Assembly: GCA_947455455.1 (NCBI GenBank) | Contig: CANGOE010000024.1 | Location: 1 to 35,821 of the forward strand | Source: Hyphomicrobiales bacterium | Lineage (GTDB): Bacteria > Pseudomonadota > Alphaproteobacteria > Rhizobiales > Beijerinckiaceae | DNA length: 35,821 nt | Reading direction: 5' to 3' | Part shown: piece by piece, positions 27,605 through 35,821 of the stretch | Layout: every line of letters begins with the position of its first letter | How positions within the stretch are numbered: the first letter of the stretch is position 1 | Notes under the pieces: generated by a model | Seen by the model: only the letters and a program-made list of their open reading frames with translations | What the model was told of the DNA's origin: nothing | The model's database searches: none | Made by a program: the position numbers and the translations under genes

Positions 27605-28723
27605 TCAGACCCGCATCGGCATCAGCACATACAGCGCATTCGAGCCGTCACGGTCCTGGATCACGGTCGGCGAACCGGAATCGGAGAGCTTGAAAAAGGC
27701 CGTATCGCTGTCGAGCTGGTTGGTAATATCGAGCAGATAACGGGCATTGAAGCCGATTTCGAGCGGGGTGGAATCATACTCCACCTCGATCTCTTCGGTC
27801 GCAGAGCCGGAATCGGGATTGGTGACCGACAGGGTCAGCTTGCGATCGGCCACGCTCAACTTGACAGCCCGGCCACGCTCCGAGGAAATGGTCGAAACAC
27901 GGTCAACCGCGGCGGCAAATTCGGCCTTGTCGGTGACCAGCACCTTGTCATTGCCCGCCGGAATGACCCGCTGGTAATCCGGGAACGTGCCGTCAATCAG
28001 TTTCGAGGTCAGCACGACCGTTCCGAAGGTCATGCGGATTTTGCTGGCGGACAGCTCGATCTTGACCTCTTCGCCGGCAATCTCGACCAGCTTGATGATC
28101 TCGTTGACGGCCTTGCGCGGGATGATGATGCCGGGCATGCCGGGCGAGCCTTGCGGTGCGGGAGTTTCCACGCGCGCCAGCCGGTGGCCATCGGTCGCCA
28201 CCGCCCGCAACAGGGTCTGGCCTTCGACATCGATGGTGTGCAGAAAAATCCCGTTGAGGTAATAGCGGGTTTCCTCGGTGGAAATCGCAAACTGGGTCTT
28301 TTCGATCAGGCGGTGCAAATGTGCGGAACCGACCGAAAAAGAATGGCTCATATCGCCCGCGGCCAGATCCGGGAAATCGGTATCCGGCAAGGTCTGAAGG
28401 GTAAAGCGCGAGCGGCCCGAGCGGATTACCATCTGGCCACTGTCACCGGAGGTTTCCAGCGACACCTGCGCACCGTCCGGCAATTTGCGGATAATGTCGT
28501 GCAACATATGGGCCGCGACGGTTGTCCCGCCCGCTTCCTCGATATCGGCCCCCAGCATTTCGGTGACTTCGAGATCAAGATCGGTCGCACGCAAATGCAA
28601 TGAACCATTTTCGGCACGCAACAAGGCATTGGAGAGAATCGGGATCGTGGTCCGACGTTCGACGACACGATGCACATGGCCTAGCGACTTCAACAATGCC
28701 GCGCGTTCAACTGTGACCTTCAT
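27605..28723 (-). CDS. dnaN: DNA polymerase III sliding clamp (beta subunit)
   Basis: 372 residues from ATG 28721-28723, standard length, with three clamp domains. It begins M-K-V-T-V-E-R-A-A-L-L-K-S-L, followed by V-V-E-R-R-T-T-I-P-I-L-S-N-A-L-L, T-D-L-D-L-E-V-T, R-Y-Y-L-N-G-I-F-L-H and V-A-T-D-G-H-R-L-A, and ends Y-V-L-M-P-M-R-V, the usual clamp C-terminus with the P-M-R motif. It holds the polymerase on DNA as a dimeric ring. It lies between dnaA and recF. The 274-base gap to dnaA probably contains its own promoter. Confidence 0.97.
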   Translation of the reverse strand: MKVTVERAALLKSLGHVHRVVERRTTIPILSNALLRAENGSLHLRATDLDLEVTEMLGADIEEAGGTTVAAHMLHDIIRKLPDGAQVSLETSGDSGQMVIRSGRSRFTLQTLPDTDFPDLAAGDMSHSFSVGSAHLHRLIEKTQFAISTEETRYYLNGIFLHTIDVEGQTLLRAVATDGHRLARVETPAPQGSPGMPGIIIPRKAVNEIIKLVEIAGEEVKIELSASKIRMTFGTVVLTSKLIDGTFPDYQRVIPAGNDKVLVTDKAEFAAAVDRVSTISSERGRAVKLSVADRKLTLSVTNPDSGSATEEIEVEYDSTPLEIGFNARYLLDITNQLDSDTAFFKLSDSGSPTVIQDRDGSNALYVLMPMRV

Positions 28724-28997
28724 GACTTCGTTTGCTCTTCTATCTGTGGCAGCGCGCCAAATAAAGCAGGGGGCAGGGAATTGGAAACGTGGATTCCCGA
28801 CCGACGGGGGCGCACTTTCGCAAGACTACCCCTCAAGATCAAGCCGAACGCAGGCTTTAGGCCGCCGCAAGCGGGATGATCCACAGCGAAAATAATTGAT
28901 GACCGGATTTTAACGGGCCGAGGTCTCTCTCAAGCCCATTGCGGGCCGCCCTTCAGGGACCGGCCCGCACGCACTCATGCTTGGAACGTGCAAACAC

Positions 28998-30512
28998 TCA
29001 GTCCTGCAACATCCGCTTGAGCAATTCGACATCGTCCTTCAGGCCGAGATCGGCACCGACAGCGGCCTCGATCTTGCGCACGGCATGCAGAACGGTCGTA
29101 TGGTCACGTCCACCGAAACGGCGACCGATTTCGGGCAGAGACCGCAAGGTCAGGATCTTGGACAGATACATCGCCACCTGACGCGGCTTGACCACACCGG
29201 CCGAGCGGCGCGACGACAGGATATCGGCGCGGCTGACATTGTAATGGGTGGCCACCAGTTTCTGGATGTCCTCGATCTTGACCTTACGCGGTTCACGCGC
29301 CCGCACCAGATCACGGATGGCCAGTTCGGCCGCCTCGATCGACAGCACGCCGCCGGTCAACGTTGAATGGGCCAGCAGACGATTGACCGCCCCGTCAAGA
29401 TCGCGGCCATTGGTGGTGATGACATGCGCGACATGCGCCACCACTTCCGAGCTGACCATGAAATTGGGGTGGTGCATCTTGGCCGCGGCAATCCGCGTGT
29501 CGATGATCTTGACCCGCAAGGCTTCGTCGAGCGAACCCATTTCGACCACCAGACCACCGGCCAGGCGCGAGCGCACACGCTCGTCAAGGCTTTCCAGATC
29601 GGAAGGAGGACGGTCAGCCGCCACAACCACCTGACGGCCGGCATCAATCAGCGCATTCAGCGTATGGCAGAATTCCTGCTGGATCGATTTGCCCTGCAAG
29701 AACTGGACATCGTCGATGATCAGCACATCAATGCCGCGCAACCGCTCCTTGAAGGCCAGAGCCGTCTGGGCTTTCAAGGCGGTGACGAAATCATACATGA
29801 AACGGTCGGCTGTCAGATAGATCATCCGGCAACCGGACGCGATCACCTCATGGCCGATTGCGTGCAGAAGATGCGTTTTGCCAAGCCCGACCGACGAGTG
29901 CACATAAAGCGGGTTGTACAAAGGCGGTGCGCCGCGCTCGATCCGCGCCACCCGTTCGGCGGCCGCATGGGCCAGCGCGTTGGAACGTCCGACCAGAAAG
30001 CTCGAAAAGGTCAGGCGGCGATCCAGTGGCGAACCGGACAGACCATCGGCCTCGGTTGGCTGGCTCCGCTCTTCCATCCGCTCTTGGGCGGCACGTTCGA
30101 CAGTCGGGCGGGAGGACGCAGACAAAGGAGCCTCTTGGGACATATTGGCCCGTGGCAAAGCCCGGTGCAGGGCATTGCGCACAGTCAGAGAAATTTCGGT
30201 CACACCGGACAATTCTTCGGAGACCAGCGTCCGGACGCGATCAATGTAATGGGACTGGATCCAGCTTTTCAGAAAGCGGGTCGGCACAGACAGATGCGCC
30301 ACGCCGTCAACGCGCTCAAGCAATTCAAGGCGGCCGAACCAGCTCGAAAAGACATCTTCACCCAATTCGGCACGCAAACGCCGGCGCACGCGGTCCCAAG
30401 CCTCGGCAATATCGGCAATGCCGGCTTCGGCACCATTCACGGACGTGACGGATGTGCCGGCTTCTGCATCGAGCCTCTTCAGGTCGTTTGGCGATCGGGA
30501 GGAATTCAACAT
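28998..30512 (-). CDS. dnaA: Chromosomal replication initiator protein DnaA
   Basis: 504 residues from ATG 30510-30512 with TTGAGAG upstream; an extension to 30572 is unlikely. Domain I (~35-110) has W[20 protein letters not shown]. Domain II is a variable linker. Domain III has [12 protein letters not shown], Walker A G-L-G-K-T-H-L-L (K212) and Walker [13 protein letters not shown]. Domain IV ends with the box-binding motif [14 protein letters not shown] (~465-480). It opens the origin and starts replication. The non-coding region directly upstream is the likely origin. Confidence 0.97.
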   Translation of the reverse strand: MLNSSRSPNDLKRLDAEAGTSVTSVNGAEAGIADIAEAWDRVRRRLRAELGEDVFSSWFGRLELLERVDGVAHLSVPTRFLKSWIQSHYIDRVRTLVSEELSGVTEISLTVRNALHRALPRANMSQEAPLSASSRPTVERAAQERMEERSQPTEADGLSGSPLDRRLTFSSFLVGRSNALAHAAAERVARIERGAPPLYNPLYVHSSVGLGKTHLLHAIGHEVIASGCRMIYLTADRFMYDFVTALKAQTALAFKERLRGIDVLIIDDVQFLQGKSIQQEFCHTLNALIDAGRQVVVAADRPPSDLESLDERVRSRLAGGLVVEMGSLDEALRVKIIDTRIAAAKMHHPNFMVSSEVVAHVAHVITTNGRDLDGAVNRLLAHSTLTGGVLSIEAAELAIRDLVRAREPRKVKIEDIQKLVATHYNVSRADILSSRRSAGVVKPRQVAMYLSKILTLRSLPEIGRRFGGRDHTTVLHAVRKIEAAVGADLGLKDDVELLKRMLQD

Positions 30513-31376
30513 CAGTCGTCTCTCAACAGGGTATGCGTAATATTTTAACGAATGAACAGTCCAACCCGACAATCAGGACACGGGATGTGTCCGAAGCGGG
30601 CCAGACAAACGCCAGGTCAGCAGGAGCTGTCCGATAACGATGCGCAACCGCATGCAGAGACGACAATCAACAAACAATGACAACCGATCATAACGAACCC
30701 CCAAACCAAAATTCACATTGCATCCCATTCGACACAAATCCATGCCGACCGGGCCAGTCCTATGCGGTCTTCCATCCTCGCGATGGCGCAACCGCATCAT
30801 TTTTTTATGCCTGCATTTCAGATCGCAGGCTTTCACCATCAAGTGCAGGACCGTCGAGAGCATCAACAACGGGCGCAACACCTTCCTCCGCAGGGCCGGT
30901 ATCGTTAGACCCGTTTCAGACAACACAAAACCGTTGCGTAAAACGCATTCACACGCTCAACCATCACTGTGGAACTCCAGAACACATGCTCTCGAGTGAT
31001 CAGACATTTGCATGTCCCCACCGGCCTATGCAATGCGCTCAAAGGCCAAGCCATGTTCGATGTCGCTAAAAACATGGCATTTTCGAACTGGCGTTTCGGG
31101 CTTTGCGGGACAAGTCTCTGTGAATGTTAACTATTTCTTAACGTTGCCCGACCCGCGAAAAAAAGATTCTTTTTTTTCGATTCCGCTCTTGACCGCCCCC
31201 GATCTGGGCCATGGGGATAAGCCTCGACCATCTTAGGGCCTAACCTTTTGATAAATATAGTGTTTTTATGCGCGGATGCAGAGGCCCGACAGGGTCGTTT
31301 TCGCCCAACATTACAATTTTATGTCAAGCCCCAATGGCGCTTAAAGAGCAAAAAAATAAGATAATTTTCAATAAAA
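30513..31376. other. Candidate chromosomal origin region (oriC)
   Basis: About 860 non-coding bases between dnaA and rpsT, the usual alphaproteobacterial origin setting. It holds a one-mismatch DnaA box (TGGGGATAA, 31212-31220, against TGTGGATAA), a TTAA-N7-TTAA CtrA-type site (31127-31141), two GATTC sites for CcrM-type methylation (31165-31169 and 31179-31183), a near-palindromic A/T tract (31157-31178) and an AT-rich stretch toward 31377. The dnaA promoter must also be here. Only one good DnaA box was found by eye, so the call is contextual. Confidence 0.55.
31127..31141. promoter_or_regulatory. CtrA-type binding site
   Basis: TTAA-CTATTTC-TTAA matches the full TTAA-N7-TTAA consensus of the cell-cycle regulator CtrA and lies in the candidate origin upstream of dnaA, as in Caulobacter-type control. 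Occupancy is inference. Confidence 0.5.
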
Positions 31377-31400
31377 AAAGCCCGAAATTCATCGGGCTTT
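31370..31400 (-). terminator. Rho-independent terminator of rpsT
   Basis: AAAGCCCGA (31377-31385) and TCGGGCTTT (31392-31400) form a 9-bp stem with a 6-base loop; on the minus strand it is followed by a T-run. It lies 100 bases after the rpsT stop and separates rpsT from the origin and dnaA. Confidence 0.88.
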
Positions 31401-31499
31401 CAAAGACGTTTCATTCTTTTCAATTTCGAGTTGCAACCCGACAAGCTACCCCTGTTCAGGGTTGCGCCATCCTGTTGCAATCACCGAAACGCCAACCGC

Positions 31500-31766
31500 T
31501 CAAGCAGTCAGAGCCTTCACAGCCTTGGTCAGGCGGGAGACTTTGCGCGAAGCGGTATTGCGATGCACGACGCCCTTCTGGGCCGCGCGGATCAGCGCAG
31601 GCTGTGCATCGGCCAAAGCGGCGCTTGCGGCGGCGGCATCGCCGGTGCGCAAGGCGTCTTCAACCTTCTTGACATAGGTCCGCAAAATCGAACGACGGGC
31701 GCGATTGACTGCTGTACGCCGCTCGATTTTGCGGGTCGCTTTTTTGGCAGACTTCGTATTCGCCAT
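31500..31766 (-). CDS. rpsT: 30S ribosomal protein S20
   Basis: 88 residues, standard length, from ATG 31764-31766 with GAGGAAGAG upstream. [10 protein letters not shown]-x-R-K and R-x-x-V-N-R-A-R-R-S, later [17 protein letters not shown], are the S20 pattern. It binds 16S rRNA in the small subunit. It lies next to dnaA in many alphaproteobacteria. It has its own terminator and a divergent neighbour. Confidence 0.97.
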   Translation of the reverse strand: MANTKSAKKATRKIERRTAVNRARRSILRTYVKKVEDALRTGDAAAASAALADAQPALIRAAQKGVVHRNTASRKVSRLTKAVKALTA

Positions 31767-31831
31767 TGCTCTTCCTCGATACCGTCACTGTCACGCCCAA
31801 AGGGTTGAACGTCAGTGCCAGTCAAAATAGA

Positions 31832-31865
31832 TGTGATCAGGATCAAGGTCATGATCAACATCACA
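31832..31865. promoter_or_regulatory. Dyad in the rpsT / VTT-protein divergent region
   Basis: TGTGATCAGGATCA and TGATCAACATCACA are inverted copies (TGTGAT-N4-ATCA, 11 of 14 matching) around a 6-base centre, between two divergent genes. Likely a regulator or promoter site; the factor is unknown. Confidence 0.4.
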
Positions 31866-32013
31866 ACCTCTTGTGTGGCGCGTCTATAGCCTTCATAGCG
31901 CCGAGCGTCAACGGCATGATTGCATTTTTAACCAATAAACCGGTTGTGCACCGATTCAAAAGCCCCGAAAGAACCGCTGACAAGCCTGCCAAGGCCGATT
32001 ATGCTAGCTTCAT

Positions 32014-32802
32014 ATGACTGCTTTGCCCCCACCTTCTCCCTTGCGTTTGCACCACATGGTCTGGCTGGCTCTGATTGTCGCCGGCACGGTGTCAGGCTGT
32101 CTATGGCTTGCCTTCCATCCGCAGGGTGTCCTGGTTTTTTTCGTCGATCAACGGCTCTATTTGCTTGATCTGGCGAGGCAATTCCCCTTTGAAGCCATGC
32201 TGGCCTATATGGTTTTCTACTTTCTCTATGTCAGCATCGGCATTCCCGCATCGTTTTTCATCACGATTCTGGGTGGGTTTTTGTTCGATTGGCGGCTGGC
32301 AATCCTGCTGTCGATCAGCGCGGCCACGCTGGGCGGAAGCTGTCTGGTCCTGATTGTCCGCCACGGATTCCAGACTTTGGCCCGCCAATGGATTGGTCCG
32401 CGCTTCCACCGGCTTGCGGACGGCTTCAACCGAGATGCGGTATCCTATCTGCTGTTCATGCGCCTGATGCCGGTCTTTCCGTTCTGGGTGGTCAATCTGG
32501 TGGTGGCGGTGATGAATGTTCCGTTGCGGATTTTCATCCCCGCAACCTTTGTCGGCATGTCTCCGGCCGCCAGTGCGGCCGCCTTGATCGGTTCGGGACT
32601 GGATGCGGCCCTGATCCGGCCTACCGAACAATTACTGGCTTGCCGCACCGCTGGGCAAACGCCCTGTGACGTGTTGATCCAATGGCATGATCTGGCTCAG
32701 CCCTCGTTTCTGACGGCCTCGGTCATCATGGGCAGTCTGGCGATTGTGCCGCCGCTCTGGCGCTATGCGGCGCGGATTTTCAGCACCAAGCGCCCCGACT
32801 GA
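32014..32802 (+). CDS. TVP38/TMEM64 (VTT domain) family membrane protein
   Basis: 262 residues from ATG 32014, with five to six hydrophobic segments. The VTT/SNARE-assoc core spans ~65-195: F-Y-F-L-Y-V-S-I-G-I-P-A-S-F-F-I-T-I-L-G-G-F-L-F, then A-T-L-G-G-S-C-L-V-L-I-V-R-H and the family motif L-L-F-M-R-L-M-P-V-F-P-F-W-V-V-N with I-P-A-T-F-V-G. Members are related to DedA proteins and have been linked to lipid scrambling or undecaprenyl phosphate recycling, but the role of this branch is not settled. It is divergent from rpsT and convergent with the SCO1-like gene (two bases between stops). Confidence 0.85.
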   Translation: MTALPPPSPLRLHHMVWLALIVAGTVSGCLWLAFHPQGVLVFFVDQRLYLLDLARQFPFEAMLAYMVFYFLYVSIGIPASFFITILGGFLFDWRLAILLSISAATLGGSCLVLIVRHGFQTLARQWIGPRFHRLADGFNRDAVSYLLFMRLMPVFPFWVVNLVVAVMNVPLRIFIPATFVGMSPAASAAALIGSGLDAALIRPTEQLLACRTAGQTPCDVLIQWHDLAQPSFLTASVIMGSLAIVPPLWRYAARIFSTKRPD

Positions 32803-32804
32803 CC

Positions 32805-33398
32805 TTAAAAATAGGAGCGGATGAGCTTGGCGGTCTCTTCCGGTGAACGGTCGAGATTGAGCGAGGACACAAAGCGTCCCTGCTTGTCCATCAAATAGAC
32901 CAGCGCGGTATGATCCATCGTATAGCCGCCGTTCTTGTCCTCGATTTTGCGGGCATAGACGCGATAGGCTTTCACCATCGTCTGGACATCGGCTTGCGAT
33001 CCGGTCAGCCCGACAATATGTGGGTCGAAACTGCTCAGATAGAGCGACAGCAAGGCCTGGTCGTCGCGTTCGGGATCGACGGTCACGAAATAGGTTTTCA
33101 GCTTGTCGGCATCCGGACCCAAAGCGGCATAAACCTGCGTCATGTCGAACAAAGCGGTCGGGCAGACATCCGGGCAATGGGTATAGCCGAAGAACACCAC
33201 GCTCGGCGTACCGGACAAATCCTTGTCGCTGACAATACGGCCATCATGGGCGGTCAGCCGGAAGGCCCCGCCGATCGAGGAGGAGGCCGAACTGCCGGCA
33301 GGCATGCGACTGCCCGTCCACCAGACAATGGCACTGCCGAACACCAACACCCCGAACAGGAAGGCGACCAATGGCAAAAGAACCCGACGCGACATCAT
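32805..33398 (-). CDS. SCO1/SenC family copper chaperone
   Basis: 197 residues from ATG 33396-33398 (a second ATG follows). An N-terminal uncleaved anchor (LLPLVAFLFGVLVFGSAIVWW) is followed by a thioredoxin-like domain facing the periplasm. Copper-binding residues are complete: C75-P-D-V-C79 after F-F-G-Y-T-H, and H163 in M-D-H-T-A-L-V-Y-L-M-D. V-D-P-E-R-D is also typical. Such proteins deliver copper to the CuA site of cytochrome c oxidase. A small membrane protein precedes it by 18 bases. Confidence 0.93.
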   Translation of the reverse strand: MMSRRVLLPLVAFLFGVLVFGSAIVWWTGSRMPAGSSASSSIGGAFRLTAHDGRIVSDKDLSGTPSVVFFGYTHCPDVCPTALFDMTQVYAALGPDADKLKTYFVTVDPERDDQALLSLYLSSFDPHIVGLTGSQADVQTMVKAYRVYARKIEDKNGGYTMDHTALVYLMDKQGRFVSSLNLDRSPEETAKLIRSYF

Positions 33399-33416
33399 TG
33401 CACCATTTGTTGAAGG

Positions 33417-33608
33417 TTAAAAGCACCAGGCCAGCGCCGCAGAGACCATTGCCGTAAACACGGCCTCTCCGTGCAACCACCACAGGGCAAGCCCGCCGCC
33501 GAGCAATACGATGCCCAGACCGAACACCAGCCCTGCCACCAGCCTGTTCTGGCCCTTATGGGGCATGATTGGGACCGAGGGATCCATAGCCACCAGAATT
33601 TCTCCCAT
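33417..33608 (-). CDS. Small hypothetical membrane protein
   Basis: 63 residues from ATG 33606-33608; an internal ATG (33585-33587) preceded by GGTGG is also possible. It has two hydrophobic stretches (LVAGLVFGLGIVLLGGGLALWWL and a short C-terminal one, AMVSAALAWCF). It lies just upstream of the SCO1-like gene on the same strand and is probably co-transcribed with it, which suggests a link to respiration or copper handling. I do not recognise a family. Confidence 0.5.
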   Translation of the reverse strand: MGEILVAMDPSVPIMPHKGQNRLVAGLVFGLGIVLLGGGLALWWLHGEAVFTAMVSAALAWCF

Positions 33609-33749
33609 TGCCGCAGATTGACCGACGGGTCCGGACGCATTCTATCGCCCAAGCACAAGATGGGGTCAATCGTCATTCGGGACAAGAGCGGCACGGTGGC
33701 GGCCAGCGGCACGACGAGGCACGACTGGCAGGAGGCCCGACTGGCAGAC

Positions 33750-33824
33750 TGGAGCGGGAGAAGGGAATCGAACCCTCGACATACAGCTTGGGAAGCTGTC
33801 GTTCTACCACTGAACTACTCCCGC
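33750..33824 (-). tRNA. tRNA-Gly (CCC)
   Basis: On the minus strand, GCGGGAG (33818-33824) pairs with CTCCCGC (33754-33760), the discriminator is T (33753), and CCA is encoded at 33750-33752. The anticodon stem is ACAGC/GCTGT with loop TTCCCAA (anticodon CCC), and the T-loop is TTCGATT. It reads GGG codons. Confidence 0.94.
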
Positions 33825-33905
33825 ATCTCTGCCTTGATACTGCCATCACAGGGGCGGATGCAAGCCCGATCGACAGGATCGGACAGCCAAAATCGAACAA
33901 GAGGA

Positions 33906-35015
33906 TCAAACCGTCTTGAAATGCTTCGACAGTTTCAGGCTTTGGCCCTGATAATTGGAGCCCTGCGCGACGCCGTAGAGCGAGCGCGGCCGTTCGGCCA
34001 TCCGCTCATAGACCAGACGGCCGACAATCTGCCCGTCCTCGAGAATGAACGGCACGTCGCGCGAGCGCACTTCCAGCACCGCACGGGTATTGCTGGCCCC
34101 TGCCGACGCATGGCCGAAGCCGGGATCGAAAAACCCTGCATAATGGACCCGAAACTCGCCGACCAGCGGATCAAACGGGGTCATTTCCGCCGCATAATCG
34201 GGCGGGACGCAGACGGCCTCCTTGGAGGCGAGGATATAGAACTGGCCGGGATCGAGGATCAGCTCACTGCGGCCATGGCGGGTGTGGAGAGGCTCCCAGA
34301 AATCGAGCACATCATAACCGGCAATCCGGTCCATATCGACCAGACCGGTGAACCGCTTGGCGCGGTAGCCGACCAGCCCGTCCTGTCCGAAGCCCGACAG
34401 ATCGACACCGACGGCGACACCGTTCTGGATCGAGACATGGGCGGCATCGACCAGTTTTTCCTTGTCCTGCACCTGCGCCAATTCGGCATCGGTCAAGCGG
34501 GCCTCGCCGTTGCGCAAGCGGATTTGCGCCAGCGCCGTCCCGGTGCGCACCAGCACAGGGAATGTGCGCGGCGAGATTTCGAGAAACAGCGGCCCGTGAT
34601 AGAGCGGGTCGATCTGGTCGAAACGGGTGGCGCGGTCGGTGATCACACGGGTGAACACATCCAGCCGCCCCGTCGAGCTTTTCGGATTGGCCGCCGCCAG
34701 CACCCCTTGGGGCAAGGCCAGCGATTCCAGCAATTCGGCGACATAGACCGCGCCGGTCTCCAGCACAGCCCCATGGGTCAGGTCGATTTCATGCAAGGCG
34801 ACATCGCGCAAACGCTCGGCCACCGTATGACCGGGGCCGGGCAGGAAGCTGGCGCGCACCCGATAGACTTTGAAACCCAAACGCACATCCATGCTGGCAG
34901 GCTGGATCTGCTTTGCACCGGCAGGCTGGGCAAGACCGATCGCGCCATCGGCAATGAGCTGTTCAAGGCTCTGCGAGGGCAGAATACCAACCGGATGGGT
35001 TGCGGATGTCGCCAT
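33906..35015 (-). CDS. dcd: 2'-deoxycytidine 5'-triphosphate deaminase, long form
   Basis: 369 residues from ATG 35013-35015, about twice the length of the E. coli enzyme, matching the alphaproteobacterial long family (tandem dUTPase-like beta domains). The first half has Q-P-A-S-M-D-V-R-L-G, P-K-S-S-T-G-R-L-D-V-F-T-R-V-I-T-D and G-P-L-F-L-E-I; the second has D-P-G-Q-F-Y-I-L-A-S-K-E, H-Y-A-G-F-F-D-P-G-F-G and T-R-A-V-L-E-V-R. It deaminates dCTP to dUTP for thymidylate synthesis. It is 24 bases after fabI on the same strand. Confidence 0.88.
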   Translation of the reverse strand: MATSATHPVGILPSQSLEQLIADGAIGLAQPAGAKQIQPASMDVRLGFKVYRVRASFLPGPGHTVAERLRDVALHEIDLTHGAVLETGAVYVAELLESLALPQGVLAAANPKSSTGRLDVFTRVITDRATRFDQIDPLYHGPLFLEISPRTFPVLVRTGTALAQIRLRNGEARLTDAELAQVQDKEKLVDAAHVSIQNGVAVGVDLSGFGQDGLVGYRAKRFTGLVDMDRIAGYDVLDFWEPLHTRHGRSELILDPGQFYILASKEAVCVPPDYAAEMTPFDPLVGEFRVHYAGFFDPGFGHASAGASNTRAVLEVRSRDVPFILEDGQIVGRLVYERMAERPRSLYGVAQGSNYQGQSLKLSKHFKTV

Positions 35016-35039
35016 GCTGGAATGTCCTGCTTGCCCGGC

Positions 35040-35821
35040 CTATTCGGCGGCCTGTCCCTGCGCCGCGTTTTCCGCCGCTGTTTCGGCGGCATCGACGGTT
35101 TTCAAAGCGTCGGGACTGGGCATCGAGATGATGTTGTAGCCGGAATCGACATAATGGATTTCACCGGTCACGCCGGTCGACAGATCCGACAGAAGATAGA
35201 GGCCGGAACCACCGATTTCCTCGATCGACACCGTCCGACGCAAAGGCGCATGGCGCTTTTGGTAGTTGAACATCAGGCGGGCATCGGCAATGCCTGCTCC
35301 TGCCAAAGTCCGCACCGGACCGGCAGAAATCGCATTGACGCGGATATTGTCGGGACCGTAATCGCTGGCCAGATAGCGCACGGAGGCTTCCAGCGCCGCT
35401 TTGGCCACGCCCATCACGTTGTAGTTCGGCATTACCTTGACCGATCCGGCATAGGTCAGCGTAATCATACTGCCGCCATTGGTCATCAGGCTGGCGGCCC
35501 GTTTGGCGATTTCCGTGAAGGAGAAGCAGGAAATCAGCATGGTCCGGCTGAAATTATCGCGCGACGTATCGGCATAACGGCCTTTCAGCTCGTTTTTGTC
35601 GGAAAAAGCCACCGCATGAACCAGAAAATCGATACTGCCCCATTTTTGCTTGAGGGTCTCGAACACCGCATCCACCGAGGCAATATCCTCGACATCGCAG
35701 GACAGGACCAGATCGGAACCGACACTTTGCGCCAGGGGAGCCACGCGCTTGAGCAGTGATTCCCCCTGATAGGTGAAAGCGATTTCCGCTCCCTGATCGG
35801 CAAGAGCCTTGGCAATGCCCC
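35040..35821 (-). CDS. fabI: Enoyl-ACP reductase (NADH), 5' end cut by window
   Basis: The frame is open at the right edge; about 260 C-terminal residues are seen, beginning G-I-A-K-A-L-A-D-Q-G-A-E-I-A-F-T-Y. This is the short-chain reductase fold; the FabI active site Y-A-G-S-x-K-V-M-P-N-Y-N-V-M-G-V-A-K has the Y-x6-Y/M-x-x-x-K pattern of FabI, and D-V-E-D, V-H-A-V-A-F and N-A-I-S-A-G-P-V-R-T-L-A fit. It performs the last reduction of fatty acid elongation. The tail (AAENAAQGQAAE) is Ala-rich. The first few codons, with the start of the NAD-binding motif, are outside. Confidence 0.95.
   Translation of the reverse strand, partial: GIAKALADQGAEIAFTYQGESLLKRVAPLAQSVGSDLVLSCDVEDIASVDAVFETLKQKWGSIDFLVHAVAFSDKNELKGRYADTSRDNFSRTMLISCFSFTEIAKRAASLMTNGGSMITLTYAGSVKVMPNYNVMGVAKAALEASVRYLASDYGPDNIRVNAISAGPVRTLAGAGIADARLMFNYQKRHAPLRRTVSIEEIGGSGLYLLSDLSTGVTGEIHYVDSGYNIISMPSPDALKTVDAAETAAENAAQGQAAE

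Noticed and set aside
33471-35759. 762-codon plus-strand open frame across tRNA-Gly, dcd and fabI
   Set aside because: It runs antisense through a tRNA and two recognised enzymes, so it is a composition artefact.

Overview
The window is a piece of an alphaproteobacterial chromosome with two different halves, and the join between them is visible. Positions about 11810-35821 are ordinary GC-rich core genome. The gene content supports this: DUF2948 and UPF0262 beside murA and hisD, a phasin, the alphaproteobacterial long form of dCTP deaminase, and the block rpsT - origin-like gap - dnaA - dnaN - recF - gyrB. A tRNA-His with A73 and a TTAA-N7-TTAA (CtrA-type) site in the origin gap fit a member of the Rhizobiales/Rhodobacterales/Caulobacterales side of the class. 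I cannot name a genus from sequence alone.

Positions 1 to about 11810 are visibly AT-rich, gene-poor and mobile in character, and look like the inner part of a genomic island. On the right the island ends at the 3' end of a tRNA-Thr gene, with a 531-residue tyrosine recombinase lying next to it; the other end is outside the window. The island holds, left to right: an IS3-family transposase OrfB fragment fused in frame to an unknown sequence; a small clamp-loader-like AAA+ ATPase; a 1106-residue repeat protein with an Ig-like domain and a LamG-like C-terminus; a decayed gene; a DUF2806 protein; a frameshifted IS3 OrfA relic; a compact catalytic-domain-only tyrosine recombinase; a divergent pair made of a single-span membrane protein and a MarR-like regulator whose ribosome binding site sits in a hairpin; and the tRNA-linked integrase. 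Several stretches of 300-700 bases have no intact gene and look like decayed mobile DNA.

The core half starts with tRNA-Thr and then a plus-strand cluster: small conserved protein, murA (peptidoglycan precursor synthesis), DUF2948, hisD (last step of histidine synthesis), UPF0262 and a low-molecular-weight phosphatase-like protein. It is followed on the minus strand by terC-azlC-azlD (metal and branched-chain amino acid export families, tightly overlapping), tRNA-His and a phasin with a strong promoter overlapped by a TGCAA-type dyad. Next come a cytoplasmic PAS histidine kinase (plus), an MFS exporter and an orphan ModA-like periplasmic binding protein (both minus).

The replication block gyrB-recF-dnaN-dnaA reads on the minus strand from about 30.5 kb to 23.8 kb. 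The roughly 860-base gap upstream of dnaA is the best candidate for the chromosomal origin. Beyond it are rpsT, a TVP38/VTT membrane protein, a SCO1-like copper chaperone with a small membrane protein, tRNA-Gly(CCC), dCTP deaminase and the C-terminal part of fabI, cut by the window edge.

The most promising candidates for new biology are the orphan clamp-loader-like ATPase in the island, the hairpin-controlled regulator/membrane-protein pair next to the integrase, the lone DUF2806 gene as a possible defence factor, and the nested inverted repeats between the integrase and tRNA-Thr.
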